From assembly GCA_013433145.1 (NCBI GenBank), contig CM024179.1, positions 62,001-126,000 of the forward strand: DNA of 64,000 nt, read 5' to 3'. Positions 15,371-29,100 of the stretch are shown here, in pieces (within the stretch, counting starts at the first letter, position 1; each line of letters begins with the position of its first letter). The notes beneath the pieces are model-generated. The model was not told the DNA's origin, did no database searches, and was given only the letters and a program-made list of their open reading frames with translations. The stretch comes from Ascaris suum. Its lineage: Eukaryota; Nematoda; Chromadorea; Rhabditida; Ascarididae. Position numbers and translations under genes: made by a program.

Positions 15371-18300
15371 CGCACTTTCAAAGCTTTATATTTGAATTTA
15401 TATTTCTGTTTAGGTTATATTTAGATTTAAATTTATGTTTATTTCTAAATTTAAATTTTCTTTAATATTAATACTCGTACTTGTCTTTGTATTTATATTT
15501 ATTGTTATCTTAATCTCTATATTTATATTTTTCTTTATATTTGTATTTAAATTTACAATCATGGTTCTTATTTGTGCTTATCTTTATATTATATTAATAT
15601 TTATATTTACATCTGTATTTATAATTTAAATTTTTCATTAGGTTTGTATTTTTACTAATATTTATATTAATATTTGCATTCAAATTTGCCTTCCTGTTTG
15701 TTTTTGTTCTCAATTTTTCATTTGTATTCGAACTTTTATTTGTGTTTATGTTTATATTTGTATTTCTTTTTATTTACATCCATGCTTATGTCTGTCTTCG
15801 AATTTACATTTAGTTTATGTTTTTTATATTTACGTTTGTTTTTATATTCCTTCATATTTATATTTATATTTATATTCGTTTTTGTATTTCTAATTTGTAT
15901 TTATCTTTGTGTTTTCTATTCGTTTATATTCATTTTAAACTGATTTTTGTGTTCATATTGATATTTTCATAGCATCTATATTTGTATTTTCATTGATATT
16001 TATGTTTATTCACAATATTTATAATTTATTCATGATATTTATAATTCATTCATATTCATAATTATATTTATTTTTATATTTATGCATACATTTATATTTG
16101 CATCAACGAATAATATTTGTTTTTATGTTTGTTTGCATTTATATTTATTCTTAGGTTTACGTCTATATTTATGTAAAAGGCTATATTTATATTTACAATT
16201 TGGTTTATATACATATTTATATGTACACTTACAATTAAAGTTTGCCTTCATCTCTGTGTTCATGTTTATATTTAGCTTTTTATTTATGCTGATACTGAAC
16301 ACTTTTTGCAACTTCTGTTTATTTTTTTATATTTATATTTTTACATGTATTTATATTTAAGTTCAAAACTTATGTTTTTTTTACTTATATTTACGTTTAT
16401 AATTTATCTTCCTTTCTATTTATGTTTTTACTTATGTCTAGGCTTACATTTGTGTCAGTGTTTATGCTTTTCTTCATCTTTATCTTTGTCTTTCTATTTA
16501 AAACGAAATTAAAGCTTCTTCTGAATTAATATAATGTTTTTGTCTATATCTGCATTTATATTTAATTTATGTTGATTTTTTTAAATTCAGTTTACGTGCA
16601 TCTTTTTAATTATGTCGATAATTTGTATTTATCTTCATATTTTTACTTTTGTTTATGTTTCGAATTTATACTGCTCCTTTCATTTATATTTATATCTCTA
16701 TTTAAAATTTATAACGTATTTTTGTCTTTATATTTATGTGCATTTATATTCGTATTTGTATTTACACTTATATTTGTAATTGCATTTATGCTTATACTAA
16801 TATTTATATGTATATTTGCATTTACACTTATGGGTATTCCTATTTATTTCTATTTACTTATTTATTTTCTTCCACGTTTCTATTTCTGTTTATATTCATA
16901 TCTGCGCATATATTTATGCTTGTATTTAAATTTATATCTGTGTTTGTAATTTTTTCTTTATGTTTATATTCATTTATGATTTTTATTATATTTACTATGA
17001 GATGTATGAGTTATATTTGCTTTTATATTTCTAGTTCTCTATATACTTATATGATTTTTCATGTTTATGTTTATATTTATATTAATTTTTTAAATCAATA
17101 TTTGTATTTATATTTATGTTTATATTCATAATTATATTTATATCTATATTTATACTTTCACTTATATTCACATGCATACTTTTTTAGTTTTACGGTTATG
17201 GTTATAGCTGACATTGAAATCTATAATTATAATTCTTTTTTTATCTACACCCGTATTCATATTTGAATTTACATTTATGTTTCTATTTATACGTATATTT
17301 ATGTTTATATTTCAAGTTTATATTGGTCTTTGTATTTATACGGATATTTGTATTAGCTTCTATTTATATTAAATTCTCTATTTATATTTGCAATTGTATT
17401 CATATTTGAATTTATATTTACCGCTACGTTTTTATTTCTAACTTTTCTATTTACATTTATATTTTACACTTATATTTATCTTTGAATTTATATATATCTT
17501 TGTATTTATATGTATGTTTATATCAACCTTTCTATTTATATTTACATTTACATTTATCTTCGTAATTTTTATTTCTTCTTTGTGCATATATTTTTATTCA
17601 CGTTTACATCCACAATTTATAGTTATCTTTATCTTTATTTCTATAAACATTCTCATTTGTATTTGCGTTTTTGTTTTTAGTTTATATTTATCTCTCACAC
17701 ATTTCTTTTTACTGTTATATTATTTTTAATCTTACATTTAGATTTATATTTATATTTATATTTGTATTTGTATTTAGATTTATATGTTTATTTCAAGAAT
17801 GCGTCTATATTTGCATGTTTATTTCTCTTTATACTTATTTGCATTTACATTTTTATTTTTATTAATGTTTAAATTAAAATTTACTTCTTTGCTTAAATTT
17901 ATTTTGTTATCAATATTTATGTTTAAGTTTATGTTTATATTTATAATTTAAGTTTGCCCTTACCTTTATATTCATATTTATTATTAAACTTATCTTTACA
18001 ATCCATGTTTATCCTTATCTTTATATGAGCACTATATTGCTGCTTATATTTAAATTTATATGTATAAATTTAATTATATTTATCTTGATATTTATATTCA
18101 GATATATTTATCTTTATATTCCAATTTCTTTTGCACCTTATATTAATACGTGTCTGTATACACGTATGATTTATGTTTATATTTATATCTTTTCTTATAG
18201 TTATATTTATATTTATATTATATTGTATTTATATTATAGTTATATTTATATTATATTTGTTTATGTTTAAATTTGCAATTTATTATCTTTGCCTTTATAT

Positions 18301-18385
18301 TTATATTTATTTTTTTGTTTCTATTTATATTTATATTACGTTTATGTTCAAAGTTACATTAATATTTACAGTTATGATAGTCACT
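15371..18385. repeat. TTTATA/TTTATG low-complexity tract, second block
   Basis: Same degenerate hexamer-period sequence as 14004-15146, about 3 kb. It ends abruptly near 18385, where ordinary sequence resumes. Confidence 0.92.
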
Positions 18386-19463
18386 TAGTCATTGGCCGCG
18401 CTTTTCGACTTACAATGCATGGTTTTAAGTTTGCCTTGGCAAACTGCATCATGCTGAAGTCGTATCTATGGTGTATGTTTATCTGTTTATCTGTCCGTTT
18501 ATCTGTCGACAAGTCTATTTCATTGAATATCGAAGCTTGATTCGTTGAAGCTATAGCATCAGTAAGTCTTCGTGCAAAACTTGAAATGTATGGAATCAGT
18601 GAGTTGGAACTTAAAAAGTTTTGTAAATACCATATATTGAATAGGAAGCGTCCACCTTTTCTCATCTATTTCCTTGATACTTCTTTGCACGATTATGTCT
18701 TATAGAAATTTAATGTAATGTGGTGTACATGAATGAGCGGAGGTTAATGACCAATAGTTTGATCGCATTTTATAGGTCGTATTTAGCATGATTATGCCGG
18801 AACGTTATTGGCCGTATGGACATTACACGTAATTAGCGATGCTCAAAAATGCTGCAAAATTTGCATGCTTCATTGCGATTTCTGTGCACGTTTATCTCTG
18901 AAGTCAATTAATGCGGAAAGTTCAAAGCAAGGAAGGCATGTTTTGAGAAACACTTTTTCTTGTTAACTTTCTCGCTTAGTTATCTATTGCATTCCTTTGC
19001 AATACTACATTCTTCCATTCGAATTGTCAACACAATTCTTCGTTCACCAAGCACTTGGTTTCTTTTATTTGCAATTAAATTGATTCTTCTGTGTGTCATA
19101 GTTAAAGGAAGACTCTACAAGAATGCATAACATTTAATTATCTCAAATATTCGCCTATAATAATTTGCAATATCCATTCAGTGCTTCGCTTTTTTACCAT
19201 CCTTTAGGCCATTCCAGTGGCATTATTTTGATCCTCAACGTTATGCAGTATTGTGCTTAATCCTTGGCTCAAGCATTTCCAATAAAAGGCGTCTGCTCTC
19301 ATAGCAATGTACAGAGGATTCATATTTACTGGTTATTTGTTTTTGAAACTGCCGACGTTTTGCATTAATAGTTTTTAGAAATGTTGTTTTCAATGTATTG
19401 CATTTTTTCAACCAAATTTTCTATTATACTTTTTTGATGATATTGTAGGTGGTGGTTTGTCAG
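18386..19463. other. No firm gene; weak exon-like stretch
   Basis: Around 18547-18632 a + frame reads EAIASVSLRAKLEMYGISEL then ELKKFCKY, which is helical and charged, but I find no good splice borders. Nothing else is recognised. Confidence 0.3.
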
Positions 19464-19560
19464 CATTCATTGGAACACCGCCATTACGTTGGTCCTGATT
19501 GTTTAACAATGGAGGGGAGTCCTCAAATACAATCACGTCGAATCGCTTCAACATCAAATG
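19464..19560 (+). CDS. Possible exon upstream of the Ig-like exons
   Basis: The acceptor TTTGTCAG precedes 19464 and a strong donor (ACATCAAATG|GTATGT) follows 19560. The frame is open for 32 codons plus one base: HSLEHRHYVGPDCLTMEGSP, QIQSRRIASTSN. The exit phase of 1 joins cleanly to the Ig-like exon at 20984 (G plus GT gives the Gly of GDPKPEP). The sequence itself has no family signature and lacks the usual Ig strand-B cysteine context. Confidence 0.42.
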
Positions 19561-20031
19561 GTATGTGGTTTTTCTTCTCATTATTCCACTGTTCTTAATT
19601 TGCAGCAATTTCACTTGTATATCCCTTAATCCATCGCTTGTCTTTTATTCTGTTGTAATGAAAGTCTGGAAATGCATGTTCTTTCGAGGTATCCTTGATG
19701 GGCGTCTTATCTTTGTGAATCATTCCACTGACGAGTTGGGACATTAACGAACTTTATCAAAATCGCTCTAATCGCAGTCTAATTTGAAATGGAATTTTAA
19801 TATGTGAGCGAATTTTTACCATTGGGTGTAAATAGTGTGATGATAACTGGCAGCACCGCGCCGATGTTATTTGTACTCGTGGTGATGGTATAAGGGATGA
19901 AAATGGCCGGGTGCATCTTGCAATGCCACGAATGTAGGCGGAAATGTCGAGAATGAAATCTTTGTATTTGTATCATCGAGCATTTCACGTTCAACATCAG
20001 TGATACTATGAAACCATCATTCTGTAAATCG

Positions 20032-20032
<1 letters not shown>

Positions 20033-20080
<48 letters not shown>
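20033..20080. repeat. (TA)n microsatellite, 48 bp
   Basis: Pure TA tract inside the intron-like gap between two + strand exon candidates. Confidence 0.97.
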
Positions 20081-20081
<1 letters not shown>

Positions 20082-20983
20082 CAGGACCCTATTCGTGTGC
20101 TATTGTCACTATTATTATTTACGTTTCTAGGTTGTTAAATGATTGACGACTTCATCAATTATCTGTGAAACATGCGATCAGGTGATTGCTAAGATAAATC
20201 ATAATTTGCACTATGCGGAATGATTCTTTCCTTCGTGATGAGGCTTCCAAATATCCTCCCCAATGCCGCTATTTCTAGGTTGGCCCTTTTATACGATGTT
20301 CATAGTGAGGAGGTTCATTCCCTTTTTGAGAGGAAAGATTATAGGAAGCAATTGGTATTATGTGCCAACTTTTGCTGAATGCCGCATGCTTGTTTCAAAA
20401 CGAGGTCGTTATTTCATTTCTTGTTATTGTAGGTCTCCATCCGATCTGGTTTTTATTGCATATGCTCAGGCTGATTGCTTGCAAAAAAACTTCATAAGGA
20501 AATGGGTCATATAAACATCCTATGTTGTTTTGTTTTTATGTACTTATGCATTAGTGTTTATAGAATTGCATTTTTTTTTTTTTTGCAAATCTGCATCTGT
20601 ATTTAAATGTTTTGAAGCATTTATGGCAGTGGCGCTATGGATAACTTTTTAGTGATGGTGCTTAAATCTTTCGTCGATAGATCAGAAATGAAAACTTGGA
20701 GAGATAAGAGAAAAAAGAAATCATTGAAAAAAAAATGCACGAAGCTGTTGAGAGTTATGCACGAAGCATAGTTCGATTTAACAACAAAGCAATGCCTTTC
20801 CTTAACCGATAACTTGCTTGCGAGTGATGGGCAACAGATGGATAGCGGGTACTGTGGGAACTGTCTAATGAATTTTCATTTCTAGTCGCATTTGGAAAAC
20901 GTTGTGTTTTAAAGAAATTCTTCTTTCAAACTATAATATTCCCGTTTATCTTCACTGCTCCAAATTCGCTGACTAATTTTTAG

Positions 20984-21062
20984 GTGATCCGAAACCCGAA
21001 CCACAATGGTATTTCAAAGGGAATCTCATAAAACAGGATCATCACAAATATTACTTATAAAT
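20984..21062 (+). pseudogene. Immunoglobulin I-set exon fragment with in-frame TAA
   Basis: The acceptor AATTTTTAG precedes 20984. The frame reads GDPKPEPQWYFKGNLIKQ, then DHHKYYL and TAA (21058-21060), just before a donor-like GTAAAT at 21063. G.PKPE..WYF.G..I is the C/C' strand region of an I-set Ig domain as found in titin-like, twitchin, UNC-89/obscurin and cell-adhesion proteins. W is the core tryptophan. The matching strand-B cysteine should be in an upstream exon. The stop falls two bases before the proposed border, so a slightly different donor could avoid it. Which Ig protein this is cannot be told. Confidence 0.55.
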
Positions 21063-21846
21063 GTAAATCTTTTCAGCGTTTTTTTTTTTACTTCGTTAAA
21101 TTTAATGAAGAAATGTTATCTTTATCATAGTTGTGCTTTATGAGGTGCTAGATTTATAACGCGTTTATGTGCTAGTTCTTTTCTGAGAAAATTCATCCTC
21201 GATAACTATTGCATTGTTGTTTGACAACTGCCTTAGTTGTTTTGTTGATTAAATTTCTCTTACTGAAGTTGTGAAATTTACTTCAGTCCCTGCATCGCCA
21301 CCAACGAGATGCACTTCGTTCTTTACATAATATTTTTTGATGCTTTCATTCGCTTTCCCTCAAAGATTGCATAAATTCTATGAGCCCTTTCGACCACGTT
21401 TGACCGCACTTCGAGGTGGCGCTCCAGCACAAGTGACAACAAAGCTCTGAATTTTCGTTCGTATATAATTGATGACTCATGAAAATGTTGTCGTAAATTG
21501 CAAGGTTGCACATGGCTAGAAACTCGATCTTCTTTATGTGATTAAACGAAGAGAATTTTCTGCACGCTTCTTTTCTACCTGTGCTCTTATAACCGCTCTG
21601 CATATAGAAGTCATATAATTTAGATCACTTCGTTCTACGGAAAAGATGAGTGTCGTGCCATCAATCAAGCCGGCTATCATGTTCAAATGGACAGTAAGCG
21701 CTTTTCTTTCAAGAACATTTCCCATACGAGTTGCTTGGAATTTTCATATTTCTGTGGCTTTCAAACGAAATTAATTTGAGGAGGATATGAAGTTTGAGAA
21801 GCAAGAAACCAACGTTTTTGGCATAAATAACAAAATCCTTTGGCAG

Positions 21847-22066
21847 TAATTCATTACCATTATTGAAACTACTCAACTTCATGACTGCCAACAAACAACG
21901 CCCAACTATTCCACTGTTAACATTAAAAAATTTATTGCCAATTATTAAATCACTGCAAAAATTTTTCGGGGAATTGAAACGAAAATTTTTGCTTGCACTA
22001 AAAGTGAAGGTAACTCGTGATTGGCAAATGATCGGCAGAGGAGATCGCGTTGTGCTCGAATGCCAG
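21847..22066 (+). CDS. Immunoglobulin-domain exon (strands A-B)
   Basis: The acceptor CTTTGGCAG precedes 21847 and GTGGCA follows 22066. One frame is open across the whole 220 nt. The last part reads KVTRDWQMIGRGDRVVLECQ, which fits the start of an I-set domain. GDRVVLEC is strand B with its conserved Cys, and the next exon would bring the Trp. The earlier half (LLTLKNLLPIIKSLQKFFGE) is hydrophobic and less typical, so the true start may be further in. It is on the same strand as the exon at 20984 and probably belongs to the same multi-Ig gene. Confidence 0.5.
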
Positions 22067-23072
22067 GTGGCATATTTATTTATTTATTTACATGTTTATT
22101 TATTTGCTCGCTTGTTAATGCCGTATCCGTTTTATACTGCAGCAGTAGTTTCATTAGACAAAATCTCCTGATTGGGCAGTGAGGACGCACAACTTATCAA
22201 TGATAACCTTTAATATGATGGACGATTATTCAAAAATAATTGATGAAACATTGAAGTTGGGTGATGACGTTGTGACTTCGGTTTTCACAAGAATTATCTA
22301 ATAGGTGACACAGGCACTGACATGCAGCAGCTTAACTATATAGATTTGGAGGGGAGATCTGCTCAACTTTAGATAAAATGAGTATGTTGTCAAAAATTAA
22401 AATGATAGATGAACCTCTAAATTGTCGTACGGCGTTTCCAGGTAGTTAGGTGAAAATATTTAGAAAATTGTCCAGAAACGTTTTTAAAAGCTTCATATTT
22501 TTTTGGCTATCTGGCTGACAAATTGTATTGCCGCAAATCTGAAGCATCACGCTGCCAAGCAGAAAGATGCTTGAAATGAAGGATGTCTGTATATGAGGAA
22601 CAGCTTTCTGTATCGTTGGCTACTTAACAGCGCCTTATTCTCTCTGTTCAGTGCTATCGCAACGATTCGTTGAGTTAATCTGTCATCTTCTAGATTAGCA
22701 GTATGTTCGTTTATGTGTTGAATAAGCGATCATTTGCCGTCACACATTGCGATGCGAGTTGCTAACAGCCGTAGATTGCGCGATGGCTTGCGGCAGGGGT
22801 TGTGCTAAAATGCATTTCAAATAGAACGCTAGTGAAGACAAAATTTGTTAAAATTTTCAATAACAGAAGAAATATCGCTTTAAAAATATCCGAAAAGTGG
22901 AATTCTCACAGAAATGTTGTTTTTTTAAATGATCTGATGTAGGATTCCGTTTCCTCTCATGAATGATTTATGGTAATTTCTAGGCGATTTTTTGAGAGCT
23001 TGACAGATAAAGTTTTGATGCAATTTTTGCAGAATGAATACTGCATATAGATGATTGAAATTTCCGAAGGGG
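22067..23072. other. Intron-like DNA, no exon recognised
   Basis: It begins with a short TTTA run after the Ig exon donor. No further Ig strand or open exon with good borders was seen before repeat A. Confidence 0.4.
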
Positions 23073-24236
23073 AAGTTGGTAATTTCTATGCCTTTGCCAA
23101 TTTTTCCAATAGCAATATTTGTCTAGAAACCGAACTTATTGTGGTGAATCGTTGTTTTCTAGCTTAGTTTTGAAGTGGAAAATTCGCACATTCTCAAGGC
23201 GATCTAGAGATGAGGCCGTCTTTGAAATGAATCGTATAGGTTGAAAGTACGCACAACCACACTAAAGTCAACACTATTGTTGGCCCCCATGTATTCGAGA
23301 TTACTTCCTCTTGGCTCTCATGCCTCCTCACTTCCGTGGCCTGTTGCGAGTTTAACAGATGAAAAGGATTGTTTCGTGTACGATAGTTAGCTAAATGCTT
23401 AGCCTCCTGTTGAACTTATCTTGTCTAAATATGATGTTTGAATGCTTTAAGCGCTTTTTTGTTAGTTAGTAGTGACAATCAACGCAATAATTTACTGCTG
23501 TTGTTTCACAAAATTTTGCTGCCTTGCAGGTAAACAATTACAAATTTATCGGTGATGAACTGCCTCGGGAATATGCATGGTGAATTATACAGGGAACAGG
23601 ATAAAAATGAATAAAACGTCGTTTGCGAAGTGTTTCCAGTAACGTAAGAAATGTGCTGCTGATCCTCGTACTTAACGGTCTGCTGACGTTTCTAAACAAT
23701 CGGAAGTATTCTTGATAAAGTGACTGAAGAAAAAATAATGGAAATTATTTCAGAACATACTTTCTGCTCGTTGCTCTAGAGCGGTGTCGAACGTGATGTC
23801 AAACGTGGATGATATGGAAATAGGGTGTCCGTTCTCAAACAGTAACAGCTGCAAATGTTCTGGCTTTAAGCCATACCCATGGAGGTTAACAATTTTCCTT
23901 CATAATTTCATCGAGTGCTTTTGTCGTATCATGTGATTTTGCATCAGGTGTTAATTAAAGGTACTTCGAAAATTCTCACAAAAAATACACCCTCTTTTCG
24001 CCGTTGACCGTAGAATTGTTAAAAGAGCGAGCATAGCTTAGCTCCGCCCTAGTTTTGCACTTATCTGGCGAAATGCCCTCAAGAAAACGCGTATTTAGCT
24101 TTTTACGTCTATGCGTTTTCAAAATTTGGCGTCATTGCTGTCTTGTGTATCCGGCTGGCTGTTTCATTTCTTAGCTTCTAACGTTTGCTCCGTCGCTTGG
24201 GTCTTCTCTTTTGGAGTCTGATGATTTGTTGCAGCG
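23073..24236. repeat. Dispersed repeat A, copy 2
   Basis: Same orientation as 7934-9000. Compared with copy 1 it has extra segments, including CTGTTGTTTCACAAAATTTT near 23500 and about 60 bp around 24010-24070, so it may be the more complete copy. No terminal inverted repeats or clear target-site duplication were found. Both copies lie in intron-like DNA of + strand genes. Confidence 0.85.
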
Positions 24237-26078
24237 TTAAGCCCATCTAACTATTTGCTGCTCTTTTTTCTTGCTCACTGTGCTCATAAAAGCCAGTATT
24301 TTCTCGCGCTTTGTTGTTACTTTTGAGCGATCTCTGTATTGCGGTCATCATCCGCCATCTCATTTAACTATATTCATCGTTACGATAGCTAGCTCTGTTG
24401 ATTGATTTGCCTAGACTTCTGTTGAATGATATGCAACTGTAGAAATGAACAGATTAATCGATAACGGTAAAAGGTATTAAAGCATTTTTTACCATAAATT
24501 TCTGTGCTTTATTTCGGTCCGATGAAGTTTTTTACTTCCGATTGCTCCTATATTTGACAGCGTTCACAAAAGCCAATGCCCTTAACAGCTGAATGTTTTT
24601 GAAATCATTGCGAATATTTGGTGGCGTTAGGAAAAGTGATCTCTGATGTTATAAGACGTTGCCCAATTGTTTTACCGGATGCAAAAGACGTTGAGTTGCT
24701 TTTGTGCTTATGCCGACTAAGTCATGGGAAAAGGAAGGACTTTTTGAACTCAGGTTTTTTATCTTCCTTCTAATACATAGGCCGACGACGTTAGTCGTGA
24801 TGTGCAATTGCTTTTCATCGATGCCTTTATGGAATTTAGGCTCTGCATTAAACTATGCGCTCGTAGCAGATCTTTTTCATTCGTACATCTTGAGCGATTT
24901 AGTAATAAAACTCACAAAATGCTTATGCTTACTCATGCATTTATTAGAGTGCTGAAGGTTTTTTTTCGATAGACATTGTTACTGATATATGAGGTGAACT
25001 GATCTCATCGATCACCTCGTAACAGTGATGTGAACAGAAGGCTTTGAGCGAAAAACTCGTGAGAGAATGAATAAAAAGGTGCAACTAATTGAGTTAAATA
25101 GAACTTTTTTTTTCGCTTTTTTTGGGTATCATATTTTTCCTATTTTTTGACAAACTTTTACGTTGAAAGTTTCGTGAAATCTTAGAAACTGCGCATGAAG
25201 TTTATTCCAAAAAATGGTACAGCTCTTTTCTATTGCCTCTTTTTTACTAAAGTACCCATTACTGCTTGAGTAGGAGAGAGAGGGAACCGTCATGTTGATG
25301 GTGTCGTTCGTTAATAACAGAATGAAAAGCGTAATTAACCTCTCTGCTTCACAGATAACGATTTGAAGAAGTTGTAGAGTAGGACGCATTCCGCCGTCAA
25401 GTTCTATTTATAATGCTCGAATGCGTCAGCTTTGCTATACATGTGTATTCTGTTTGAAAGCATTGTTGCACTGAAAGTAAGCCAGCAAAGAAATTAGGAC
25501 GCTGGATGCGGTGAATGTCATGCTGTGTGGCTATTCATACCCTCTGGATAGCTGTGGTGGCTTTTGCTCCGTTTCTGTTGCATTGCTTGACTGCGTTTCA
25601 GTGAAGCTGAAAGTTCATAAGACGAGTCCGCCCGATGAGGATCGATACGTTTGTAAATAGAATGCTAACAATACAGGCGACGCTCGATATGTCAATTCCT
25701 AGAAGCAAACCGACTAACGGCATCCTCTGCTCACTAATTTTAAAGGATATGTAATCCAATTATACTTGTCCCGATGTCTCTAAACTTATTTAACGATGAA
25801 TCTTTGCATAATTTGTTTTATGCTTTAAGATGAACTCGTTTGCATGTTGGAGATGACCATTTCGCTCTACAGAAATACGTTGGATTGTCTATATTGATGA
25901 CTTAGAAAACAGTAGGTGTTTTTATGGGACTTAATAGGTGAGTATGTTGCATTATGGCGACTCGTTAAGTCGAATTGTCTTCGTCTTTTTAATCGGATTT
26001 TCCGCTTTTCTTCTATGCAGATTGTAAGCGCTCCAATTATTATATAACAAAATGACACAATTTCCCTGCATAATCTAG
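24237..26078. other. No gene recognised
   Basis: Ordinary AT-rich sequence with short poly-T runs. Frames of 60-90 codons lack splice support. Confidence 0.4.
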
Positions 26079-26150
26079 TTGCGTCATCGTCACAATAATG
26101 CTGATCTCAATGAAAAAGAAGCGAGACAAATTCTCGGCGGTAGTTCAAAG
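26079..26150 (+). CDS. Possible short exon, unknown protein
   Basis: Acceptor ATAATCTAG and donor TTCAAAG|GTGCAT enclose exactly 24 codons: LRHRHNNADLNEKEARQILG then GSSK. It is in phase 0 on both sides, hydrophilic and protein-like. It could belong to the Ig gene upstream, but nothing in it is diagnostic. Confidence 0.38.
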
Positions 26151-29100
26151 GTGCATTTGATCACGAAGCAAATAGAACTTAGCCTAACTAAAGCGTTCCT
26201 GCTGTTGGATTTCTTTTCTAGGACGTCATGGTGTAGTGTTTCCCGTTTGCCAGCTATTCCTTGGACTGCTAGTGGGAACATATTCTATTCTATGCGAGGT
26301 TTGTGCTGCTGCAGTTTTGTTAGAGGCAAGTGCTGGATAATGGTTTTGCGATATAAGTCAGCTTCTGAAATAAGTCAGCTTTGTTATCGTAGCAGGGCGT
26401 GAGAAGTTCGAACACCATTCCAACTATCTTCAACTTTCATGCAGCATTTAAACTCATGCCCTTCCTCCTCGTTTCATTTTTTTAAAATTCAGTCTTATCG
26501 CTTTTGAAAGCTGTTGATTTCAAATCGTAGTGCACGTATAATTTCGGCATTCCATCATTATATATATTGTCGAATCTCAAAGTTAGATAAAATTTCGAAA
26601 CAGTGGGCAGAAATTTCGTTGCTGCAATTTTTGTGAGCGTTGAGATTTTTTCGGTCGAAAGTGGATGAGCTGAGAAGGACTGTTTAGGAATATGGCCCGG
26701 TTTTGGCGGGGTAAGGAAACGATAAAGCGTTGAAAATACATTTTTCGTCGCTTAGGACACCCATTCTTGTGCCTCTTCACCTTCCGAGACATTTACAGTT
26801 GGAGACTCGTTGGAATACGATACTCGATTAAAATTCGTTGTTAAGGTGACGCTTGCAGTCCTCTTAATTGCACCCATTCCTTTATTGTTTTTTGCCGTCG
26901 ATTAATGGCTGTTGTTAAGTTTCACGATGTTATTTTTATTATTTTCATGGGCAGTGAGTTTATTTTGCCCATAAAATCGTCGTTTCATAACTCGTGATTT
27001 TTCGTCGAGTTTTTCTTGCAAATAGCTCACGTGCTATGTACAGCGAATGTCCGTATTAGTGAGAGAAAAACTGAATCAGGTTTTTTTTTTAGTACACATC
27101 CGTGATTTTCAATCCCTTTTCAACATATGGCCCGGTCTCCCATAAAAGGAATGTTTAATTGGATGATTGAGACAGCGTTTGGAAATGTTTATTCGATAGT
27201 AAATCATAGACGACGTGATAAGCATCTTTTTTCACCGTCGAGTCATTCTGGAATATTCTCGCAAATTCTTTTTTCTTCCTTTGGTTTGCCGTAAGATGGT
27301 CTGTCCTTCGTTACTTCATTTTGGATAGACGACATTTGAAATGAAACGACGTTTTTGTGGAATGTGCTTTAACGGCTAACGAAGACGTCTTTTCTGAGGC
27401 GTGAATTTGATTGCTTTGTTTGGTTCAACTCTGCTTGGCTTAGTGATGCGTTGCAAGGGATAAGAGCGATCACGTATTTTTATTCACAAAGAAGGGCCGT
27501 CTTGAACGTTTATTGCGGTGAATTTCAATTTCAGAATATAGAATGCTCATTTTTGCTAAGTGCCTACGGCAGCGCAATTTAGTGCAGCTGATGGCGCTTC
27601 TAAAGAGAACTGACAGTGAGCATCGTATGATATGACGAGGATCTTGATCATCGAATTCGCGCAGCAAAATTCATTACTAAGTTCTGAATATGAAGGTGAC
27701 ATTTAAAAGTTTGCGGGTGTTATAAAAATGGAGGAAGAATATGACTTTGAAGTTGATTAAAAATTTACATAACAACAAGAATCACGATGGGTTTTGCACT
27801 CCTTAATAATGTCTCTAAACTAAGCTGGTTTAACATAGCATTTTAATGCGATTTAACCATAAATACGTTGTGAGCAAATTTGCGCATGATTTTTCTTTTT
27901 TTTTTTTGAATTTGTACTGGAAAAGTGAAAAACTGAAGTAGGTTGAGATCGATGGGGCTTCTGAAATCTATGCTCCATGGAAAACAGATAATATTGAAGG
28001 AAGCGAATAGCCAGAAGTGGACTGTGTTTCAGAGAGTCCAACCACATCATCCATCTGATATCTTTCTAGCCCGAAAAAAGTCAGAAATTTTCTTTTTGCC
28101 TTTTCTTTCCCCAAAAAAGTCCACAGCGGACATTAGTTAATGTCCGCTAATATAATACCTCTGGTTCGACACCGATCCTTCACGTTTGTAGAAATCATCC
28201 GTAGAGCGTGCAGTCGTATTAGAAGCAATTTAATACTCTCAATAAAGGTTTTCTTGTTTGAACGATGGAAGACGAATAGAAATCGACCTTTCATTCTCTT
28301 TGCATAAGATGAATCACTGATCACCGGAAGTGTTGGGTAGAGTGGTTCTGTTATGAGCGTACAATTTCTTTGTCTTGCAGTTTATTTCCTATGAATGACC
28401 TAGAAACAAGCTGTCAATGACTGCGACTGGCAGCCTGTGTTGATGTAAATATTTGCCTGCACTTCGAGCTGTAGGTTTTCGTTCATCAAACTGTGACGGA
28501 AATCACCTACCATCTATTTTTTGTTCCATTTACTATTATTATTTTTTATAATCTCAGGTTTTATTTGTCATTCTCTATTAGTTGAAGCGATATAGACTGC
28601 TATCGGCTGCAATAAAATGCCATCACACCCTCCTATATAAATTGCATTCCTTTTATATAAATAATAATGGGATTGATAACCATACATATTGCTGATGCGA
28701 TGAGCATATTTGGTGTTCTCCCATACAGTCAAACTAAGCTGTTTTATCTGAGATGAATACTTAGTGCATGAGGCATTCGGCTGCTTGTGCGACTGCATCT
28801 GCGTTAGTTTGGCGGTGTACGAGCCATTTGCAGTCGCTGATCACCGGCTAGTCCGTTTTGCAAGCCTGTCTGCATTTGCCTTTAGCTTTCTTCCTTCCGT
28901 TTTGCCTACTCTCCCCTCATCCTCCCTCCATTGCTTAATTTTTCGCCCTCATCTGCAGATTCACTCATGCGCATTTACTTTTTAATTTATGCACAGTTGT
29001 ATGTACACTTTTGTGGCCCTATCACATATCGTAGTTGCTGTGCATTTCCCTTTCTCTTGCTAACATATTTTCACCCTCTCTCAGTTGTTCTCTGTCTTTC

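Noticed and set aside
14749..18388. Many Phe/Ile/Leu/Tyr-rich frames that look like strings of membrane segments
   Set aside because: They lie in the TTTATA low-complexity tract and all share its composition. There are no starts, splice sites or conserved residues.
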